Of a DNA stretch of 64,000 nt, positions 61,567 to 64,000 are shown in pieces (position 1 is the stretch's first letter; the number at the start of each line of letters is the position of its first letter). Source of the stretch: Acidobacteriota bacterium. Lineage in GTDB: Bacteria; Acidobacteriota; Blastocatellia; RBC074. Below the pieces are notes generated by a model. The model was given only the letters and a program-made list of their open reading frames with translations, ran no database searches and was not told where the DNA came from. Location of the stretch: positions 1 through 64,000 of the forward strand of contig JACPYM010000113.1 of the NCBI GenBank assembly GCA_016196035.1, read 5' to 3'. Both the position numbers and the translations under genes were made by a program.

Positions 61567-62495
61567 TCCTGGCCCTTTCTCTTCAAGTAATCCTTAACCA
61601 AGCTTTCTGTGTTCACATTCATTTGCTCGTCATCTTTGGATTTATAACGGTTATAAATCCAATCAAAGATAAATGGCGCGCTTCGTCTATGATCGTAGAT
61701 TTCATTTTGCAGATTACGCGAGGCAAGCTGTAGTTGGTCATCGGTCAGCTCGCCCTTAAGCGTTTTTCCCCAAAGCCTCTGAATCTCCGCATAAAGGCGG
61801 TCAAGTGTACGGGCGGCTTCTTGTTGTTTCTTAGTTTCGCGAATACCCCATTGGAACGCAGGTAGAAATGGAATAAAAGTTTTGAAAACAAAATCTGTTA
61901 AAGCCATTCCATACCACATTCCAAAGAGCGTTAGTCCAACAAACAGGCTCGGTAGGCCGAAGGAGACGACTGTTGCATAGCGACGTCGCAAGGTTTTATC
62001 CCATCTGATGTTGGCGCGCTGACAAAGCAACCTTGCAACAGAGAGCGGGACCTCCCCAACACTGTTGGAATACCAATTCTTGAGTTTGGCAAAATCAGAG
62101 TCAACGCCACGATGTTTTTCAGCTTTTTCGTTAACCAACTCTTGTTCTGGGCGGACTTCTAGTTTCAACTCGTTCCATTCCAAGGCGAACAAATCACAAT
62201 CGAAGTTTTCCTGAACCCTAGCCGCTTGTTGAGCTAACTGCTTTTGCCGAGGTTCCAGTAGGAGCATATCGAGAAGGGCAATCAACATACTCAAAAACGC
62301 AGCTCCCTTTTCGATCCAAGGTTCAATCCAACGGCCTTTGGTAAGAATACCGAGTATTGAAAAAGCCACTGCCAAGCCAATGGTCAGAATCATTTGCCAT
62401 ACCAGAATTCCTTTGGCCTCAGAATATAGTTCGCGTTGTGCAGCTAATTCTTTGAGATGCTCTGGCTCATTTTGGTTTGCTGGAATTAAATTCAT
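61563..62495 (-). CDS. S-4TM family putative pore-forming effector
   Basis: This is a 310-residue protein and the first gene of the operon. Four hydrophobic segments are seen in two pairs: about 29-51 (ILVWQMILTIGLAVAFSILG), 60-80 (FLSMLIALLDMLLL), 179-200 (VVSFGLPSLFVGLTLFGMWY) and 203-225. S-4TM features are HLKELAAQRELYSEAKGI, AARVQENFDCDLFALEWNEL, KLKNWYSNSVGEVPLSVARL and LCQRANIRWDKTLRRRYATV. S-4TM proteins were proposed as membrane effectors of nucleotide-signalling (SMODS/CD-NTase) conflict systems. Here it is coupled to a Cas10-like gene instead. The last about 40 residues are soluble and charged. Confidence 0.82.
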   Translation of the reverse strand: MNLIPANQNEPEHLKELAAQRELYSEAKGILVWQMILTIGLAVAFSILGILTKGRWIEPWIEKGAAFLSMLIALLDMLLLEPRQKQLAQQAARVQENFDCDLFALEWNELKLEVRPEQELVNEKAEKHRGVDSDFAKLKNWYSNSVGEVPLSVARLLCQRANIRWDKTLRRRYATVVSFGLPSLFVGLTLFGMWYGMALTDFVFKTFIPFLPAFQWGIRETKKQQEAARTLDRLYAEIQRLWGKTLKGELTDDQLQLASRNLQNEIYDHRRSAPFIFDWIYNRYKSKDDEQMNVNTESLVKDYLKRKGQE

Positions 62496-62892
62496 AGCTT
62501 GGTAGTCAGTGATGAAAAGCTTGTTAAAGAGACATCAAACTGAAAAACAGGTGGGACGTGCCATTTCAAGCCCGAAAACCACTCACTTGTTATTGAATTA
62601 CGTATTGCGGTACTACGGAAGAAGTTGCTCGCGGCGTGTCCCTTCCCATCCATTTCGGTGCCAAGTGCGCTGAGCGGAGCGGAGTCTAGGCCAAATGGTT
62701 GGGGCCGTCAATGTTTAGCTGGAGTGCAAAACAATACGAATTGTCAGATTCTTGTTGGGCTACGAACGGGCATTTCTGGCCGCTGACAGATCAGAGCTAC
62801 GCTGTCGGGGGGCGTAGGCTTCGCTGCTGTGAGTCGGAAGGCGGCGCGGTAGTGGGGGCGGTAATTGCGGAGCATGCGGTTGGCTCAATGAT
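62496..62892. other. Intergenic region upstream of the S-4TM/Cas10-like operon
   Basis: About 400 bases that should contain the operon promoter. I find no array of direct repeats, no tRNA and no supported gene. Confidence 0.5.
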
Positions 62893-63576
62893 TCACACTA
62901 CAAACTTATAGCCCACCCGATGCACGGTGATGATGTGGTGGGGGTCGTGTGGCGTGTCTTCAATCTTTTGCCGCAGCTTGGCGATGTGCATGTCTACGGT
63001 GCGGGTGATGGGGAAGCTGCTGTAGCCCCAGACAGCGTCGAGCAATTGGTCGCGGGTGATGACTTCACCGCGATGTTCGATGAAGTACTTGAGGATTTTG
63101 AATTCGCGCGGTGAGATGTCGAGCGGCTGGCTGGCTTTGGTGACCTCGAATTTTTTGAAGCTGACTAACACGTCGGCAAACGTGAAATCATCGTGGTTGT
63201 CAGGCTGGCGTGTGGTGCGGCGCAAGAGGGCTTCGACGCGCGCCATCAGTTCCATGAAGCTGAACGGTTTGGTGACGTAATCATCCGCGCCGATCTTTAG
63301 GCCGACGACTTTGTCAATTTCCTGGCCGCGCGCCGTCAGCATGATGATGGGCGTGGCGTTGCCGGTGCTGCGCAGTTGTTTGCAGACATCGAAGCCGCTC
63401 AGCTTGGGCAACATCACATCCAGGATGATCAAATCCAAATCGCGTTCGGTGGCGAGTTTTAGGCCAGCCGAACCGTCACGCGCGACTTGCACGTTGTAGC
63501 CTTCGTATTCAAACCCATCGCGTAGGGCGACGGCCATGGCCTGATCGTCTTCGACAATTAAAACCTTGCTGTTCAT
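62893..63576 (-). CDS. OmpR/PhoB-family response regulator
   Basis: This is a 227-residue protein from ATG 63576 ([20 protein letters not shown]). Receiver domain: the acidic pair EDD, the phosphoacceptor Asp in [13 protein letters not shown], the Thr of IIMLTARG, and Lys in [10 protein letters not shown]. The C-terminal winged helix (about 130-227) has [40 protein letters not shown] and [10 protein letters not shown]. It lies after the histidine kinase gene, separated by a palindromic element that could extend this frame upstream. The internal ATG is the family-consistent start. Confidence 0.95.
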   Translation of the reverse strand: MNSKVLIVEDDQAMAVALRDGFEYEGYNVQVARDGSAGLKLATERDLDLIILDVMLPKLSGFDVCKQLRSTGNATPIIMLTARGQEIDKVVGLKIGADDYVTKPFSFMELMARVEALLRRTTRQPDNHDDFTFADVLVSFKKFEVTKASQPLDISPREFKILKYFIEHRGEVITRDQLLDAVWGYSSFPITRTVDMHIAKLRQKIEDTPHDPHHIITVHRVGYKFVV

Positions 63577-63599
63577 ATTTCTTAACCACGAACAAGACC

Positions 63600-63694
63600 G
63601 GGACAGTACCGCGCGCGTGAGCAAGCGCGCGGTCATCTGCCGGGCATTGGGATTAGTTACCAAGCGCCGCTTGCTCACGCGCGCGGTACTGTTC
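63600..63694. repeat. Dispersed palindromic element, copy D (short)
   Basis: The core arms GGGACAGTACCGCGCGCGTG and CACGCGCGCGGTACTGTTC match the inner arms of copies A-C, but the outer ends are missing. It lies between the histidine kinase and response regulator genes and may affect their relative expression. Confidence 0.8.
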
Positions 63695-63696
63695 AA

Positions 63697-64000
63697 TCAT
63701 ATTTCAGACTGAGAAATCGAGGTTGCCGCCCCCAGCAAACTGCCGGTGTTGGCTTGCTCGCGCGGTTGCGCGTGTTCGTCCACCGGCAAATGAATCGTAA
63801 AAGTGCTGCCTTTGCCGAGTTCACTTTCGACCGTAACTTTGCCCTGATGCGCCTCGACGATGTGCTGGACGATGGACAATCCCAGCCCGCTGCCTTTGAC
63901 GTCGTGCACCAGGCCGGTGCTGACGCGATAGAACTTTTCAAAGACTTTGGCGCGCTCATCCGCCGCAATGCCGATGCCGTAATCGGTGACGCTGATAGTG
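63697..64000 (-). CDS. Sensor histidine kinase, C-terminal ATPase domain (start beyond window)
   Basis: The frame is open from the window edge to a TGA at 63697, giving about 100 residues. It shows the HATPase_c end: [20 protein letters not shown] (G1 and F boxes), [20 protein letters not shown] (G2 box) and [15 protein letters not shown]. It is transcribed before the OmpR-type regulator, forming a two-component pair. The sensor part is outside the window. Confidence 0.93.
   Translation of the reverse strand, partial: TISVTDYGIGIAADERAKVFEKFYRVSTGLVHDVKGSGLGLSIVQHIVEAHQGKVTVESELGKGSTFTIHLPVDEHAQPREQANTGSLLGAATSISQSEI

Noticed and set aside
63577-63696. N-terminal extension of the response regulator
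   Set aside because: The extra residues come from the palindromic element; the receiver domain starts normally at ATG 63576.

Overview
The window looks like a chromosome segment of an Acidobacteriota bacterium, probably Blastocatellia-like. Signs of this are an Oar-type TonB receptor, a secreted protein with the Solibacter-type C-terminal (TIGR03437-like) domain, kinase-like proteins fused to TolB/PD40 beta-propellers, Uma2 nucleases, and many dispersed palindromic repeats. The lineage is an inference from gene content. No rRNA, tRNA or CRISPR array was recognised.

Layout. 1-9458: a giant secreted surface protein on the minus strand, open at the window edge, with an embedded metzincin-like protease motif. 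10077-11178: a DUF4258-type toxin/antitoxin-like pair and a Uma2 nuclease. 11272-16794: a tail-collar (MdpB-like) locus with three collar paralogues, two DUF6916-like proteins and two GNAT acetyltransferases. 17101-21153: a zinc-ribbon coiled-coil protein, a KirBac-like K+ channel, an IS256-family element abutting the channel gene, and a second Uma2. 21174-29047: a 1476-residue haem/HEAT/cyclase-like secreted protein, then a biotin-dependent carboxylase subunit split by an apparent one-base deletion, and an acyl-CoA dehydrogenase. 29425-35158: two tandem kinase-like/beta-propeller membrane proteins whose catalytic loops are degenerate. 35159-37344: about 2.2 kb without a supported gene, packed with repeats and a symporter fragment. 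37345-39110: an A+T-richer two-gene unit (small membrane protein and HExxH metallopeptidase) ending in a well-formed integron attC site. 39894-47731: an acetate-type symporter with its DUF485 partner, the TonB receptor, and the TIGR03437-type protein. 47906-55259: a nickel/cobalt-type transporter, then a MetX-like secreted hydrolase, GT2, a DUF4922 protein, SpoIID/LytB, a 72-residue protein and a DUF4159 protein. 55307-62495: a five-gene defence-like operon. 62893-64000: an OmpR-type response regulator and the end of its histidine kinase.

The most notable locus is the minus-strand operon 62495 to 55307. It encodes an S-4TM-type membrane protein (putative pore-forming effector), then a compact Cas10-like palm protein with GGDE in place of GGDD and no HD domain, then three large RAMP (Cas7-like) proteins holding about five RAMP domains. 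Genes overlap or are separated by 11 bases, so they are probably co-translated. No Cas1, Cas2, Cas6, small subunit or CRISPR array is visible. The pairing of a type III-like RAMP/Cas10 module directly with an S-4TM effector is the best candidate for an undescribed system. The attC-bounded metallopeptidase cassette is the second candidate, and the tail-collar/DUF6916/GNAT locus next to the giant adhesin is the third.
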